This document shows positions 42,126 to 51,510 of a DNA stretch of 64,000 bases, in pieces. The position numbers and the translations under genes were made by a program. Origin of the DNA: MnTg04 sp964568075 (GTDB lineage: Bacteria; Pseudomonadota; Gammaproteobacteria; Steroidobacterales; MnTg04); NCBI GenBank assembly GCA_964568075.1, contig CAZMOM010000003.1, forward strand, positions 1 to 64,000, given 5' to 3'. The notes beneath the pieces are model-generated. The model saw only the letters and a list, made by a program, of their open reading frames with translations, had not been told where the DNA came from and searched no databases. The stretch's first letter is position 1; each line of letters begins with the position of its first letter.

Positions 42126-44234
42126 ATGTCTCCAGTCAAATATCAGTTGCGTAGTGTGGCCATTGCGCTCCTTTCCTTATTCCTTGCGCACGTCGTAGTT
42201 GCGGAAGAGACGCTCGAAGAAATCATAGTCACCGCAGACTTTCGAGAGCGAAGCGTTGCAGAGGTGCCGCTTAGTGTTACGGTTCTTGACCGTGCAACGA
42301 TCGAACAGGCGGCTGTTCAGCATTTCGAAGAATTGATTTATGCCATTCCCAACATCAATTGGTCGGGCGACGGAAACCGTGCCAGGTATTTTCAAATCCG
42401 CGGTGTCGGTGAACTCGAGCAATATCAGGGTGCTCCAAATCCGTCGGTAGGCTTTTTGATCGACGACATCGATTTCAGCGGAATTGGCACAGTTGCGACG
42501 CTTTTTGATATTCAACAAATTGAAATTCTCAGGGGTCCGCAGGGCAGTCGCTATGGCGCAAATGCGCTGGCCGGGCTGATCTATATGCAAAGCGTTGATC
42601 CGACCGATGAATGGACCGGTATGGTGCGCCTTACTGCCGGCCAGGATGCGGCAGTCGCAGGCGGCGTGGCGTTTGGCGGTCCTTTGTCGGCGGGCGGCAC
42701 GCTCCGTTACCGGCTCAGTGCTCACCATTACCAAAGCGACGGATTTCGTAACAACACATACCTTGGCAGATCGGATACCAATGGCAGGCAGGAATCGACA
42801 ATACGCGGTAAATTGTTGTGGAAAGCCGACAACGATTGGTCATTTCGTCTCACCGGGATGTTCACAGATATCGATGACGGCTATGACGCCTTCGCGATCG
42901 ACAACAGTCTTACCGTATTGTCAGACAAACCGGGCAAGGATGCGCAGGCGAGCGCCGGCGCTTCCTTTAAAGCGGTTTGGGGCGGGTCGGACTCCATCTT
43001 ATTGACCTCCATTACGTCCTTTACGAATTCGGACATCGATTTTTCGTTCGATGCCGACTGGGGCAACCCAGAGGCCTGGGCACCATTCACTTACGACTTC
43101 GTTTCGCTGAACGACCGCGACCGTAAAACGATGAGCCAGGAGATTCGCGTTGCGTCGGCAGATGGTGCCGGGCTGTTCGATGATGCGGCGCAGTGGCTCA
43201 CCGGGCTCTATCTTTTTAGTCTCGAAGAACGGCTGATGACCGTGAACCAGGGTGAGTATTTCGATCCTTTGATCGGCTTTGCTCTGTCGCTCGATACCCG
43301 GTTGGACAGTCGCTTTGAATCCCTCAACGCGGCGTTGTTCGGCCAGCTTAGCTTCGCAATTGGCGGCTCGGGCGACCTGACCGTTGGGCTGCGGGTCGAG
43401 AACCGCTCGACCGACTACGTGGATTCCACAGGGCTCACATTGGGGCCGGCCGAAACGATGCTGGGCGGCGAGATCGCCTACAGCGTCAACTTTGCCCACA
43501 ACATGACCGGCTACATGTCGCTTGCAAAGGGTTACAAAGCAGGTGGGTTCAATCTCGGCCTGGTACCGGAGGACCGCCGCAAGTTCGAGCAGGAAGAACT
43601 GTGGAACCTCGAGGCCGGCATCAAATCGTTCTGGCTCGATGGCCAACTGCTGTTCAACGCTGCTGTATTCTATAACGAGCGGCGCGACCAACAGGTACGG
43701 ACCTCTTTGCAGTTGGTGCCAAACGATCCCGCGTCGTTTGTGTTTTTTACCGACAATGCCGCCAAAGGAACGACGCTCGGACTCGAGGCCGACCTGAAGT
43801 GGATGCCTGACGATGCCTGGGAGTTGTATGCCAATATTGGCATTCTGAATGCCGAGTTTGACGACTTTGTGACGCCTTTAGGTGATCTGAGTGACCGTGA
43901 TCAGGCACATGCGCCGGCCTATACGCTGGCGCTAGGTGGAGTCTACCGTCACCCGAGCGGTATCTTCGCACGTATCGATGTCTCGGCTCGTGACGAATTC
44001 TATTTCGACGTCAGCCATGACCAGAAATCCGAGGCGTTCGAGCTTGTCAATGCTCGTTTCGGCTATCAGACCGCACGCTGGACCGCTCAGATCTGGGCAC
44101 GTAACCTGTTGAATGAACGCTATGCGGTGCGCGGTTTCTACTTTGGCAACGAACCGCCGGATTTTCCGAACAAGTTGTACATTCGGCAGGGTGACCCGCG
44201 CCAGATTGGCATCACGTTCGACATGAGGTATTGA
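42126..44234 (+). CDS. TonB-dependent outer membrane receptor, predicted thiamine uptake
   Basis: 702 aa. Signal peptide (SVAIALLSLFLAHVVVA), then a TonB box (EEIIVTA), the plug domain (VPLSVTVLDRATIEQ... FQIRGVGE, IEILRGPQGSRYGANALAG) and a 22-strand-type barrel ending in an aromatic residue (GITFDMRY). It should import a ligand across the outer membrane using TonB energy. The TPP riboswitch and the three thiamine genes downstream make thiamine, a precursor or a phosphate ester the likely ligand. TonB receptors behind THI boxes are known from comparative genomics. Confidence 0.93.
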   Translation: MSPVKYQLRSVAIALLSLFLAHVVVAEETLEEIIVTADFRERSVAEVPLSVTVLDRATIEQAAVQHFEELIYAIPNINWSGDGNRARYFQIRGVGELEQYQGAPNPSVGFLIDDIDFSGIGTVATLFDIQQIEILRGPQGSRYGANALAGLIYMQSVDPTDEWTGMVRLTAGQDAAVAGGVAFGGPLSAGGTLRYRLSAHHYQSDGFRNNTYLGRSDTNGRQESTIRGKLLWKADNDWSFRLTGMFTDIDDGYDAFAIDNSLTVLSDKPGKDAQASAGASFKAVWGGSDSILLTSITSFTNSDIDFSFDADWGNPEAWAPFTYDFVSLNDRDRKTMSQEIRVASADGAGLFDDAAQWLTGLYLFSLEERLMTVNQGEYFDPLIGFALSLDTRLDSRFESLNAALFGQLSFAIGGSGDLTVGLRVENRSTDYVDSTGLTLGPAETMLGGEIAYSVNFAHNMTGYMSLAKGYKAGGFNLGLVPEDRRKFEQEELWNLEAGIKSFWLDGQLLFNAAVFYNERRDQQVRTSLQLVPNDPASFVFFTDNAAKGTTLGLEADLKWMPDDAWELYANIGILNAEFDDFVTPLGDLSDRDQAHAPAYTLALGGVYRHPSGIFARIDVSARDEFYFDVSHDQKSEAFELVNARFGYQTARWTAQIWARNLLNERYAVRGFYFGNEPPDFPNKLYIRQGDPRQIGITFDMRY

Positions 44235-44237
44235 ACA

Positions 44238-44501
44238 ATGCGAGTTGCAGTGGATATCAGTCTCTACCCCCTTGATCAGAATTTCCTGACGCCGATTCAG
44301 GATGTCATCGAGCGACTGCGGGCCTATACAGCGCTCGAAATGATAGTGAATCCCATGAGTACGCAGATTCGCGGCGAATATGACGAGGTGATGGCAGCGC
44401 TCGAGAGGGAAATTTGCGTGAGCTTCGAGCAGACGCCCAAAGCAGTATTCGTGATAAAGATATTGAACAACCCGTTAGGCGACCAGACAGGCAATGGATA
44501 G
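44238..44501 (+). CDS. Thiamine-binding protein (Thiamine_BP / MTH1187-YkoF-like)
   Basis: 87 aa ferredoxin-like domain: VAVDISLYPLDQNFLTPIQD, then NPMSTQIRGEYDEVMAALER, the pattern of the Thiamine_BP family. There is no signal peptide, so it is cytoplasmic. Family members bind thiamine or hydroxymethylpyrimidine. It begins 3 nt after the receptor stop and overlaps the permease start by 8 nt. It could buffer thiamine behind the permease or hand it to the kinase; that role is inferred. Confidence 0.85.
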   Translation: MRVAVDISLYPLDQNFLTPIQDVIERLRAYTALEMIVNPMSTQIRGEYDEVMAALEREICVSFEQTPKAVFVIKILNNPLGDQTGNG

Positions 44502-45120
44502 TCTACTGGCAGTTCTGGTCGGCCAATTTTCGCAATTGTCAGTTTATGAATTGTCAGCGGTGCTTCTCGCGATCGCCTACCTGTTGTTTGCAATTCGTCA
44601 GAGTATCTGGTGCTGGCTGTGTGCTGCCATCAGTACCGCAATCTACGTGTATCTGTTTATGCAGGCGAATCTCTACATGGAGTCGTTGCTGAATGGCTTC
44701 TATTTCGGGATGGCGATCTACGGGTGGCGCGTCTGGAAAAAAGGATCAGGCGACCTGGCGGAGCTGCCGGTATCGGTGTGGCCATTGAGCACTCACATCG
44801 TTGCCATGGTGGTGATCGCCGCACTGTCGGTAGCCACGGGATATCTGCTCGAGCGGCATACGGATGCGGCGTATCCATACATCGATTCGATGACGACGTA
44901 CTCTGCAGTGTGGGCAACGTTTCTGCTGGCGCGCAAGGTTCTCGAGAACTGGTGGTATTGGCTGGCGATCGATCTCGTGTCGATTGTCATCTACTGGTCC
45001 CGCGAGTTGCAATTCACAGCGCTCCTTTTCGTGATCTACGTTTTGCTTATTCCTTTCGGTCTCGCAGCCTGGATGCGCTCTTACCGAGCCCCTCGGCCGA
45101 TCACGACGACAGCATCATGA
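44494..45120 (+). CDS. pnuT: PnuC-family permease, predicted thiamine transporter (PnuT)
   Basis: 208 aa with seven hydrophobic segments. PnuC-family marks include FAIRQSIWCWLCAAISTAIYVYLF, NGFYFGMAIYGWRVWKKG and the late 'ENWWYWLAIDLVSIVIY' (the W..W.I.D family motif). PnuC proteins carry out facilitated diffusion of vitamins, trapped by phosphorylation inside. The operon context (TPP riboswitch, kinase) supports thiamine over nicotinamide riboside. Its stop overlaps the kinase start. Confidence 0.9.
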   Translation: MDSLLAVLVGQFSQLSVYELSAVLLAIAYLLFAIRQSIWCWLCAAISTAIYVYLFMQANLYMESLLNGFYFGMAIYGWRVWKKGSGDLAELPVSVWPLSTHIVAMVVIAALSVATGYLLERHTDAAYPYIDSMTTYSAVWATFLLARKVLENWWYWLAIDLVSIVIYWSRELQFTALLFVIYVLLIPFGLAAWMRSYRAPRPITTTAS

Positions 45121-45950
45121 GCGCAGCCCTGGATCCGGCTGAGGCTCTGTGTCTGGTACCCGGATGGGATCCCACGGACTTCTTCATCGAAGAGCTGAGA
45201 GGTGGCCTGACGAACCGCGTTTACAAGCTTGGACGCGGTGATGAAGCGTATGTGTTGCGGCTGGATGACGAACACACGGATACCTTTGGTCTGAATCGTT
45301 CCCGTGAACTCACCATCTTGCGGAATGCATCCGCCGCGGGCCTGGCGCCAGACATCTGTTATGCAAACGTCGAACGAGGAATCCTGCTGAGCCGTTATAT
45401 CGATGGGAGGGTGTGGACAGCAGACGATCTCGCCAGTCGGGTCAATATCGAGGCCCTGGCCGAAGTCCTGCGCCGCATTCATGTGCTGCCGTTGTCCGGT
45501 GAGCGGTTCGATTCTGTAGGGGTCTCGGGCAGCTACCTCGGTAAACTGGAGTCGCGGTCGGATCTGCATCAATTCGGCGAACGTTGCGCAGCGATCATCA
45601 AAAGTGCCGACAAGATTACGCCCTGCTGCTGCTGCCACAACGATGTAGTGGCGGCCAATGTGATCGCCAGTCCGCATCTCGTGCTGCTCGACTGGGAGTA
45701 TGCCTGCGATAATGACCCGATGTTCGATCTGGCATCATTGATTGTCTACCACGAACTCGATGAGGCTACAGTTGATGTGCTATTGAACGCATATGCGGGC
45801 GGCAGCGTGCCCGAACTGCGCGAACGGCTTGAGGTACAGACTCGCGTCTATGGCGCCATACTGTGGTTGTGGCTTGCGTCTCGCCACATGCTGAGTCCGA
45901 ATCCGTCCCAGGCGAGACGTCTGGAAAATCTTCGGCGAAAACTATCGTAG
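45117..45950 (+). CDS. Thiamine kinase-like phosphotransferase
   Basis: 277 aa; ATG 45117 overlaps the permease stop (ATGA). APH-like fold: LRGGLTNRVYKLGRGDEAYVLRL (nucleotide loop), CHNDVVAANVI (catalytic H-N-D loop; the common HGD/HND aspartate) and VLLDWEYACDNDPMFDLASL (Mg-binding aspartate). It resembles ThiK/LicA-type kinases. It would phosphorylate imported thiamine and so trap it, in line with the neighbouring PnuT. Last gene of the operon. Confidence 0.87.
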   Translation: MSAALDPAEALCLVPGWDPTDFFIEELRGGLTNRVYKLGRGDEAYVLRLDDEHTDTFGLNRSRELTILRNASAAGLAPDICYANVERGILLSRYIDGRVWTADDLASRVNIEALAEVLRRIHVLPLSGERFDSVGVSGSYLGKLESRSDLHQFGERCAAIIKSADKITPCCCCHNDVVAANVIASPHLVLLDWEYACDNDPMFDLASLIVYHELDEATVDVLLNAYAGGSVPELRERLEVQTRVYGAILWLWLASRHMLSPNPSQARRLENLRRKLS

Positions 45951-45957
45951 TTTCTAA

Positions 45958-46749
45958 TTACCAGTGGTTGCGTAGCTCGCGAAGCCTGAGAAAGACCTCT
46001 TTGGGTGACGGTGCGTTACCAAGTTCGGGAAACGACTCCTGTAATCGTGCGATGATCGTCGGGCTCTGCAGGCGAAAAAATGTATTGATTTCCTTTTCCT
46101 GTGCGAGTGTCGTCACGACACCATTTTCCGGATCCTGATTTCCATAGTGCTCGAGCAGGTCCTTTGCCACCCGATTGTCGGGTTCTCGGTTAAGTGTAAA
46201 GCGGAGATTATTCAGTATGTAGTCGTGCCCTGGATAAATACGTGTGTTCGACGGAAGTTTATCGAGCTGGTTCGCGAACGTGGCATACAACTCATTCGGG
46301 TGACCACCGTTATGACAGTTACCGGCACCGGCATTAAATAAGGTATCGCCACTGAACAGACTCGGCTGATCGGTATGTGACAGCAAACAAATATGGCTCA
46401 TCGTGTGGCCGGGAGTATCGAGGCATTCGAGTTCGACTGTCTTGCCGACTTTGATGACATCCCCGGCGCCGACGCCCCGATCCATGTTGGGAATGAGTCT
46501 TGCTGCGTTGACATGAGCAATAATTTTGGCGCCGGTCTCCGCAACCATTGCCTTGTTGCCGCCGATATGGTCGCCGTGCTCATGCGTATTGAGGATCTTG
46601 GATATGGTCCAGCCATGTCGTTCTGCGGCCGCGAGGCACTTGCGGTAGTCTAGTGGATCGACTGCCAGCGCGTCACCGGTTTCGGGACAGGCGATCAGGT
46701 AATTGAAGTTGCGATACGCATTCGCGGTCCAGATTCTCTCGACTATCAC
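45958..46749 (-). CDS. gloB: Hydroxyacylglutathione hydrolase (glyoxalase II)
   Basis: 263 aa, GTG start at 46749 after GGGGG. The metallo-beta-lactamase motif THEHGDH is at residues 55-61; the later ligands DTPGHT, FSGDTLF and YPGHDY are present. The C-terminal glyoxalase II domain (NRVAKDLLEHYG..., PSPKEVFLRLRELRNHW) is complete. It hydrolyses S-lactoylglutathione to lactate and glutathione in methylglyoxal detoxification. It converges on the thiamine operon. Confidence 0.95.
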   Translation of the reverse strand: MIVERIWTANAYRNFNYLIACPETGDALAVDPLDYRKCLAAAERHGWTISKILNTHEHGDHIGGNKAMVAETGAKIIAHVNAARLIPNMDRGVGAGDVIKVGKTVELECLDTPGHTMSHICLLSHTDQPSLFSGDTLFNAGAGNCHNGGHPNELYATFANQLDKLPSNTRIYPGHDYILNNLRFTLNREPDNRVAKDLLEHYGNQDPENGVVTTLAQEKEINTFFRLQSPTIIARLQESFPELGNAPSPKEVFLRLRELRNHW

Positions 46750-47059
46750 TTATCACCCCCCTGGGAAAGCCCGTTGACGATAAATGTCAGCTGTCGGTGA
46801 CCGTACCATGCAGTACGGCGAGGTTGCATCGATATTGTAATAGCTGTGAAGAATATTGCGATTATATTGCCGCACCTCAGCCAGTGGGCATTTGCGGCAG
46901 ACGAAGACAGTCGCCTTTCCTTTAATATGACAGTACCCTCTAACTGAAAGCTACGCGGCGAACTTCTCAATGGAGAAATCATATTCACACCGAAGGAAGC
47001 GCTGATACGCATGTCCCCGTTGAGCAATCCAGAAATATTTTCCGTCTCCAGCACTTCTC

Positions 47060-48883
47060 ATGACTGACAAGCGCGACCCCTCCGTTGGCTTCGTGTGGCG
47101 CATCTTTGGTGTGTTTGGATACAGTCGCCGCGCGCTGCATCTGGTGTGGACAACCAGTCGGGCGCTTACCTTTACGCTCGCGATTTTGACGGTGACTTCG
47201 GGAGTCCTGCCGGCCGTGGCCGCCTACATCGGACTGTTGATTGTGGACGGTGTGGTGGCGGCGATGACATCGACCTCACCCGATACGCATCGAGTATTGT
47301 GGTTGGTTCTACTTGAAGCGGGGGTCGTCATCTCGCTGGCAGCCAGTCAGCGTGGAATATCGGTGAGCCAATCGTTGCTGCGTGCGCTTCTCGGCCAACG
47401 CGTCAACGTAATGATCCTCGAGAAGGCGCTGACACTGCAGCTTGCCAACTTCGAAGACTCGGAGTTTTACGACAAGCTGACACAAGCGAGGCGCGAGGCC
47501 TCAAGTCGGCCGCTCAGCCTTGTCAATCGCACCTTCGGACTCGTGCAAAACGCGATTTCCCTCACCAGCTATGCTGTATTGTTGTTTGCATTTTCTCCCT
47601 GGGCCGTCGTAATTTTGATCGGCGCCGGGCTACCTTCGTTTTTTGCCGAAGCGAAATTCTCCGGTGATGCTTTCAGACTGTTTCGTTGGCGCTCTCCGGA
47701 GACCCGTATGCAAATGTACCTGGAAACGGTCATTGCGCGAGAAGACGGCGTTAAAGAAGTCAAGCTTTTCCAGCTGGGTCCGCGGCTTCTGCAACGTTAT
47801 CGCGATATTTTCAACAAGCTTTTCGTCGAGGACCGTCGCCTGGCCTTGCGCCGCGATACCTGGGGCTTCGTGCTTGGACTGTTATCAACGGCAGCCTTTT
47901 ACGGTGCCTATGTGTGGATCGTTATCACGACGATGAACGGAGGAATAACGCTCGGTGCGATGACGATGTACCTGGTGCTGTTCAGGCAAGGACAGGCAGC
48001 TGTCGCCGCAAGTTTGTCGGCGATAAGCGGTATGTACGAGGACAACCTTTACTTGTCTAATTTGTACGACTATCTCGGACAACCCGTACCGGTGCGCGAC
48101 GGTGACGCAAAATACGGACCGGAGCCCCTGCGTGGACTCGAATTCGAAAACGTGTCATTTCATTATCCTGCCTCGAATGGAAAAGCGCTGAACAACATCA
48201 GCTTAAAAATTCGTCCCGGCGAGAGTCTCGCACTGGTCGGTGAGAACGGATCGGGGAAGACGACGCTGATCAAACTGCTGACCAGGCTTTACGACCCGAC
48301 AGAGGGCCGCATCATGCTCGACGGGTTGGACTTGCAGAAATGGGATGTCGAAGCCCTCCGCCAGCGCATTGGCGTTATTTTTCAGGACTTTGGCCGTTAT
48401 CAATTCTCTGTCGGCGAAAATATCGGTGCCGGGGATGTCCGCTATATCGACGACGCCGAGCGTTGGGCGACGGCGGCCGAGACAGGGATGGCCGCGCCGT
48501 TTATCGAGGAAATGCCCGATGGCTACGAAACGCAACTCGGTCGGTGGTTTAAAGGTGGCCGTGAGCTGTCCGGTGGGCAGTGGCAGAAAATCGCTCTCTC
48601 GCGGGCCTTTATGCGCAGCGATGCGGACATACTGGTGTTGGACGAGCCGACTGCGGCGATGGACTCGGCGTCGGAGGCGGCGATATTCGATCATTTTCGG
48701 TCAGAGAGCCAAAACAAGATGACGATTCTGATTTCGCATCGATTTTCAACGGTCCGCGTAGCGGACCAGATTATTGTCATTCACAAAGGTGAAATCCTGG
48801 AACAGGGAAACCACGAAAGCTTGCTCAAGATGAACGGGCAGTACGCGCACCTGTTCAAGCTTCAAGCCAAGGGCTACCAATAA
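47060..48883 (+). CDS. ABC exporter, fused membrane and ATPase domains (MsbA/HlyB type)
   Basis: 607 aa. Residues about 25-330 form a six-helix ABC membrane domain; then Walker A GENGSGKTT, Q-loop FQDFGRYQ, signature LSGGQWQKIALSRA and Walker B ILVLDEPTAAMD, and H-loop ISHRFS. It functions as a half-transporter dimer. The 'RRALHLVWTTSRALTFTLAI' start and family context suggest a lipid, drug or peptide exporter; the substrate cannot be assigned. ATG 47060 is near a divergent gloB; 46750-47059 shows no convincing gene. Confidence 0.92.
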   Translation: MTDKRDPSVGFVWRIFGVFGYSRRALHLVWTTSRALTFTLAILTVTSGVLPAVAAYIGLLIVDGVVAAMTSTSPDTHRVLWLVLLEAGVVISLAASQRGISVSQSLLRALLGQRVNVMILEKALTLQLANFEDSEFYDKLTQARREASSRPLSLVNRTFGLVQNAISLTSYAVLLFAFSPWAVVILIGAGLPSFFAEAKFSGDAFRLFRWRSPETRMQMYLETVIAREDGVKEVKLFQLGPRLLQRYRDIFNKLFVEDRRLALRRDTWGFVLGLLSTAAFYGAYVWIVITTMNGGITLGAMTMYLVLFRQGQAAVAASLSAISGMYEDNLYLSNLYDYLGQPVPVRDGDAKYGPEPLRGLEFENVSFHYPASNGKALNNISLKIRPGESLALVGENGSGKTTLIKLLTRLYDPTEGRIMLDGLDLQKWDVEALRQRIGVIFQDFGRYQFSVGENIGAGDVRYIDDAERWATAAETGMAAPFIEEMPDGYETQLGRWFKGGRELSGGQWQKIALSRAFMRSDADILVLDEPTAAMDSASEAAIFDHFRSESQNKMTILISHRFSTVRVADQIIVIHKGEILEQGNHESLLKMNGQYAHLFKLQAKGYQ

Positions 48884-48996
48884 TCAGGTCACTGTAGGAC
48901 TCGTGGCGATAACGTGTAGGGCGCAAAAACTGCATCGGTGTCGCCAGGCAGCCCATTGGCACACATGACGACAGACCAGGCAGACCGTTACCGGAA

Positions 48997-49287
48997 TCAA
49001 CGTTGAACACCCGGCCTGGTGAGTAACGCGTCGATAAATGCAGCCTTGCGCGGGTCGGCATGAAAGCTGTCCGAGAGGATCAGATAGCCCTTCAGCCCAC
49101 TCGTCGACTCGATCAGATACATCGTCACGTCATCACCGGGGTCAGTGCCACAATCGAAGGTCACATATTCCACGATGCGAAGCTCGTTCGTATTGTCTCC
49201 GTGTGCAGACCTTCCGTCGAAAGAAAAGTCATGCGTGTATCCACGCGTAATCGCTTCAGCCTGAAAATCTGCGAGATCGGTCGCCAT
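48997..49287 (-). CDS. Conserved hypothetical small protein
   Basis: 96 aa: YTHDFSFDGRSAHGD, LRIVEYVTFDCGTDPGDDVT and MYLIESTSGLKGYLILSDS. The pattern matches small conserved proteins often mislabelled as phosphoribosylpyrophosphate synthetase in databases; no catalytic motif supports that name. Cytoplasmic, single gene downstream of the ABC exporter. Confidence 0.8.
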   Translation of the reverse strand: MATDLADFQAEAITRGYTHDFSFDGRSAHGDNTNELRIVEYVTFDCGTDPGDDVTMYLIESTSGLKGYLILSDSFHADPRKAAFIDALLTRPGVQR

Positions 49288-49364
49288 TACACACCTGTCA
49301 GCACGGCGAATATAAAATTTTGCGGCAGGAGCACGTTTACACCGGTGTTGGATCGATATCCACG

Positions 49365-49679
49365 TTAGTTCATTCGTCCCGCTGTCAAATAGTGTCCATT
49401 GCTAAAGCTGCTGAAGCAGGTCTCGATCAACGGATGGCGAACCGGCGTGCCACTTGGGTCCGGTTCCAGATTGCGTTCGGCCACGTAGGTTTCATGCATT
49501 GCATCGTGCACCAGCACGCGGTACCAAGGATGGTCCTTCGGTGGTCGTGAGCGCGCGACGGTTTCATACCATTCGTCGGACAGCATCAGACGCGGATCCA
49601 CGTCGACGATGACTCCGCGGTAGTTAAATAGTTTGTGATGTACCAGATCGCCGACTGAAAAACGGGCGTCCGCTGTCAT
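49365..49679 (-). CDS. hspQ: HspQ / YccV-like hemimethylated-DNA-binding protein
   Basis: 104 aa from ATG 49679, after a strong GGGGGGAAG site; the frame extends upstream across a family C fragment but without a site. Family text: FSVGDLVHHKLFNYRGVIVDVDP, DHPWYRVLVHDAMHETYVAE. HspQ binds hemimethylated oriC in vitro and acts as a Lon specificity factor in enterobacteria. The C-terminus (HYLTAGRMN) is typical. Confidence 0.93.
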   Translation of the reverse strand: MTADARFSVGDLVHHKLFNYRGVIVDVDPRLMLSDEWYETVARSRPPKDHPWYRVLVHDAMHETYVAERNLEPDPSGTPVRHPLIETCFSSFSNGHYLTAGRMN

Positions 49680-49730
49680 GGCTTCCCCCCATGCTCCTGT
49701 GTTTCTGTGAAAAGTATAGCAGCAGGAAAT

Positions 49731-49834
49731 TGGTGCCGGCGATTTAGTTATTAAATTATTGATGAGCGGGCGGCGTCTACTCGGTATCTGTTCACTCCAA
49801 AACACTCAATAAGTGAGCACCGGTACGATCGTCC
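49731..49834. repeat. Family C left fragment and family D right half
   Basis: 49731-49765: 'tggtgccggcgatttagtta' + 'ttaaattattg'. 49788-49834: 'caataagtgagcaccggtac' + 'gatcgtcc', the D right arm. Confidence 0.75.
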
Positions 49835-49838
49835 GTAG

Positions 49839-50906
49839 CTAGCGAGTTCCGTTCGGCCAAACGGATACACGATCGCGTCCCCGTTGCTTGCTTTGGTATA
49901 AAGCCTGGTCAGCGTGCTCAATCAATTGCTCAGCAGTTATATCGTCGTTGGAGCTTCGAACAGCGACACCAATACTGACCGTCATCGGCACCGTTCCCTC
50001 GCGGGTCCGAATTGGCAGCGCTTGAATATTTATTCGAATTCGTTCCGCGATTTCAGTGCAATGCTCTTCACCAGCGCCGCGAAGTATCGTGAGAAACTCC
50101 TCGCCCCCGTAGCGACAAACAATATCGTGAGGTCTTACTGATGCGACGATGCTGGCTGCAATCTTTCGCAGGACTTGATCTCCAACGGGGTGTCCGTATT
50201 GATCGTTAATTTTCTTGAAATTATCAATATCCATGAGACAGATTGAAAACCCTTCCTTGTCCTGATCCGCACCATTCACGGCCAACTCAAGCAGATCCAT
50301 GCCGCCTCTGCGATTCCAGACACGCGTCAGGACATCGAACATCGCCTGGCGCCGAGCCTCGCTTAGCTTGGCGATCAGTTGTGTCTGGGCGTTGCACAAG
50401 TCGGTCGTGAGCAATTCGCGCTCGGCGAGCTGACCCATATCCGAAAGCAACTTGGCGAAATGTTCGTCAGTTTCACGGGGCTTCGTATCAAACCCGCAGT
50501 AAGTTCCCACGGTCATTCCACTGGCGTCTCTAAGCGGATAACCCGCATAAAAACGAAAGTTCGGGGCTCCAGTCACAATTGCTTTTTTTGCGAACAGCGG
50601 GTCGGTAAGAGTATCCGCTACTATTCGTGGCTGACCATCCTCTATGATCGGGCCACACAGACCATCGTCAAGCGGCAGTTCGCTGATTTGCCAACCGACA
50701 ACCGATTTGTACCATTGCCGATTCTCACGTACCGCGGTTATTGCCACTACGGGTAAATCAAGTGCAGTTCGGCCCAAGCGAGTGAGGCGCTCGAATCTCT
50801 CCTCAAGCGGCGTATAAAATGGATCGAGTTGATGAATACTCGCCAGCTGAAGGGTGAGCGTGCCTGCCAGGCTGCGGCTCATCACGGTGTCCAGTTCTTT
50901 AACCAT
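49839..50906 (-). CDS. Diguanylate cyclase, GAF-GGDEF
   Basis: 355 aa from ATG 50906, which has GAGGACT 6 nt upstream; longer starts at 50924 and 50999 lack sites. Residues about 30-175 are a GAF-type sensor (VAITAVRENRQWYKSVVGWQ, DGLCGPIIEDGQPRIVADTL, FYAGYPLRD). A short coiled coil leads to the GGDEF domain with an active GGEEF site and an inhibitory I-site RPHD five residues before it. It makes c-di-GMP from two GTP, with product inhibition. It is the obvious local source of ligand for the GEMM-I riboswitches, but c-di-GMP is cell-wide, so that link is only suggestive. Confidence 0.92.
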   Translation of the reverse strand: MVKELDTVMSRSLAGTLTLQLASIHQLDPFYTPLEERFERLTRLGRTALDLPVVAITAVRENRQWYKSVVGWQISELPLDDGLCGPIIEDGQPRIVADTLTDPLFAKKAIVTGAPNFRFYAGYPLRDASGMTVGTYCGFDTKPRETDEHFAKLLSDMGQLAERELLTTDLCNAQTQLIAKLSEARRQAMFDVLTRVWNRRGGMDLLELAVNGADQDKEGFSICLMDIDNFKKINDQYGHPVGDQVLRKIAASIVASVRPHDIVCRYGGEEFLTILRGAGEEHCTEIAERIRINIQALPIRTREGTVPMTVSIGVAVRSSNDDITAEQLIEHADQALYQSKQRGRDRVSVWPNGTR

Positions 50907-51510
50907 TTTAGTCCTCATGCGCATGAACGCGCCGCTTACCTCGCTGCCCCGCTGACCATTTTTCGACGACTCCAGCCTCACTTTTGTAAGCCAAAGCATA
51001 CTTTGTAGATTAACAACGGCGTCAAAACAAGGACGCAGAGCACATAAATACCCGTCTTTGATCGGCTAGTAGGCTATGTCACAGACGCATATCCGGTTTT
51101 TTGCCCGGATCTCACAAAACTTCAAGGAATGACCTGAGTAACCGGGGCGCATCCAAAAAAACCCTCCGGGTGACATCGTCCTATGTGCATGATGCTTGGC
51201 GCAAAAATCCCACCCGCGAATTCGAATCACAAAATGAAGCGCCCACGACTTAACTTAATTCCGCTGTGCCGAATGCCGTGAAAATGTGATTGAAGTCCTA
51301 CGGTGGCGTCAGCGGGTCTATAGAATAGGAGGCCAGGCAATAGAGCGTAACGCGCTTTGGGTATGAGTAAGAAAATGAAGTCTCTCAAATCTATCGGTTG
51401 CGGTAGCGGGGTAGACCGAATGGACCGATTTGGCTCCGACAAACTGGAAATTTCGGTTCGTCGTTCTATCAGCGGTGTTTTTGTAGGTTTTGGCGGCGGA
51501 GAAGCTCTCC

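Noticed and set aside
46746..47054. Minus-strand 102-aa frame overlapping the gloB start
   Set aside because: Protein text looks random and has no recognised family or ribosome site; treated as intergenic.
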